Source of the DNA: Clostridia bacterium
GTDB lineage: Bacteria; Bacillota; Clostridia; Peptostreptococcales; Anaerovoracaceae
DNA: 6,278 nt
NCBI GenBank assembly: GCA_024403005.1
Contig: JAKSSQ010000103.1
Span: 1-6,278, forward strand
Reading direction: 5' to 3'
Positions 5,808 to 6,278 of this stretch are shown one piece after another. The stretch's first letter is position 1; every line of letters starts with the position of its first letter. The position numbers and the translations under genes are program-made. A model generated the notes under the pieces. That model did not search any database. It saw only the letters and a program-made list of their open reading frames with translations, and was not told the origin of the DNA.

Positions 5808-6278
5808 CTATCCGGTGACCGCACCGGCGTCCAGCGTAAAGTAGCTGCTGTACTCGCTGTCGTCGAAGTCTTCTGCGTATTCTTTTTCTACAACGTAGCC
5901 TTCCGATGCGGCAAAGTCCTTGTTTACGCCGCAGTTTACGTCGAAAATATCGGTCTTGGAGTTCGCGTCGTACTCGTAGTACCAGGTCGTGTCCGGTGCA
6001 AGCAGGGTCTCTGCAGAGAGCTTCGCACCTGCCGAGGCTTCGGATACGATAAAGGAGCTTATTCCACTTTCTTTTGCGTTCGTGACCCCATCAACTATGC
6101 TCTGGACATCGTCTCCCAGCTTGTACTCCGCATAGTAAATATAGTCCGCCGAGCTGTCCAGATTGCGCTTTTTAAGCCTTTTCGTCTCGGCTTCCCTGCC
6201 TTCTGCAACGTAGAGTATCTGCTTTATGTCGTCGTGGCCTCCCAGATTTGCAGCTGCCGTAACGTAGCGGCTGCCCTG
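5808..6278 (-). CDS. upstream fragment of the interrupted surface protein, ends at the amber codon
   Basis: These 156 codons run in from the right edge and end at TAG 5808-5810, so both ends are incomplete: the start lies outside and the stop is probably not original. Residues 1-95 are a mixed alpha/beta stretch without recognised motif (for example DDIKQILYVAEG near 16-27 and GISSFIVSEASAG near 72-84). Residues 96-156 turn beta-rich with TTWYYEYDA and a YAEDFDDSEYSSYFTLDAG segment that looks like the start of a carbohydrate-binding-type sandwich continued beyond the stop. No signal peptide is visible because the N-terminus is outside. If translation really ends here, the protein lacks all the Ig-like domains and the C-terminal module. 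Confidence 0.6.
   Translation of the reverse strand, partial: QGSRYVTAAANLGGHDDIKQILYVAEGREAETKRLKKRNLDSSADYIYYAEYKLGDDVQSIVDGVTNAKESGISSFIVSEASAGAKLSAETLLAPDTTWYYEYDANSKTDIFDVNCGVNKDFAASEGYVVEKEYAEDFDDSEYSSYFTLDAGAVTG

Larger units (their letters stand above)
3639..6278 (-). pseudogene. large secreted/surface Ig-like protein gene interrupted by an in-frame TAG, 5' end beyond window
   Basis: On the - strand one reading frame runs from the right window edge to a TAG stop at 3639-3641, 879 codons, broken once by TAG at 5808-5810 (codon 157 from the edge). There is no frameshift: codon use and protein character are the same on both sides. The sequence around the stop reads DAGAVTG, stop, RYRIGYLATT. 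A single change to TAC (Tyr) would restore a Tyr-rich segment that fits its surroundings. The apparent beta-sandwich domain beginning near EDFDD (codon 136) and ending at YMDNLRV (about codon 276) spans the stop. Restart after it would give a broken domain. No ATG and no RBS lie just downstream; the first conventional start is a GTG at 5723. Recent nonsense mutation or base error is most likely. The normal stop of this gene is also TAG, and reading past it would run on through the 3' hairpins to the next in-frame stop, which argues against general TAG reassignment. Confidence 0.7.

Noticed and set aside
5808..5810. TAG as pyrrolysine or a reassigned sense codon
   Set aside because: No supporting element is visible and the same gene ends in TAG; the other complete genes end in TAA, which is uninformative. 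Kept only as a remote alternative.
1..6278. CRISPR array, tRNA/rRNA genes, insertion sequences, att sites or phage defence genes
   Set aside because: No regularly spaced repeats, cloverleaf-like segments, transposase motifs or terminal inverted repeats were seen on either strand.

Overview
The window shows a Bacillota-like (probably clostridial) genome of moderate GC. The signs are strong AAGGAGG-type ribosome binding sites, heavy use of AGA for arginine, TATAAT-type promoters, and a large secreted Ig-like/beta-sandwich protein of the kind common on clostridial surfaces. This placement is an inference; no rRNA or other marker is present. No CRISPR array, tRNA, insertion sequence or phage module was found, and most of the window looks ordinary.

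Layout. (1) Positions 2-1198 (+) hold the C-terminal 398 codons of the disaggregase ClpB, cut off by the left edge. (2) After 30 nt, 1229-2200 (+) encodes a complete D-2-hydroxyacid dehydrogenase with a good RBS and a candidate extended -10 promoter overlapping the clpB stop codon. (3) A perfect 11-bp hairpin with a T tract at 2228-2259 ends this rightward block and lies between convergent genes. (4) Positions 2271-3446 (-) encode a signal-peptide-bearing TolC-like protein with its own extended -10 promoter and RBS. (5) The AT-rich gap 3447-3638 holds that promoter and a hairpin plus T tract that reads as a + strand terminator, although both flanking genes are on the - strand. (6) From 3639 to the right edge at 6278, the - strand carries a very long reading frame for a repetitive secreted or surface protein of Ig-like and beta-sandwich domains. 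It is open in one frame over 879 codons except for one in-frame TAG at 5808-5810.

The most notable observation is that single amber codon. The same frame and the same kind of protein continue on both sides, and the stop falls inside what looks like one beta-sandwich domain. This is most simply a recent nonsense mutation or a base error in the assembly; readthrough is possible but unsupported. The genes do not form one obvious pathway: ClpB is stress proteostasis, the dehydrogenase is metabolism, and the TolC-like and surface proteins are envelope functions. I do not see a convincing new biological system here.
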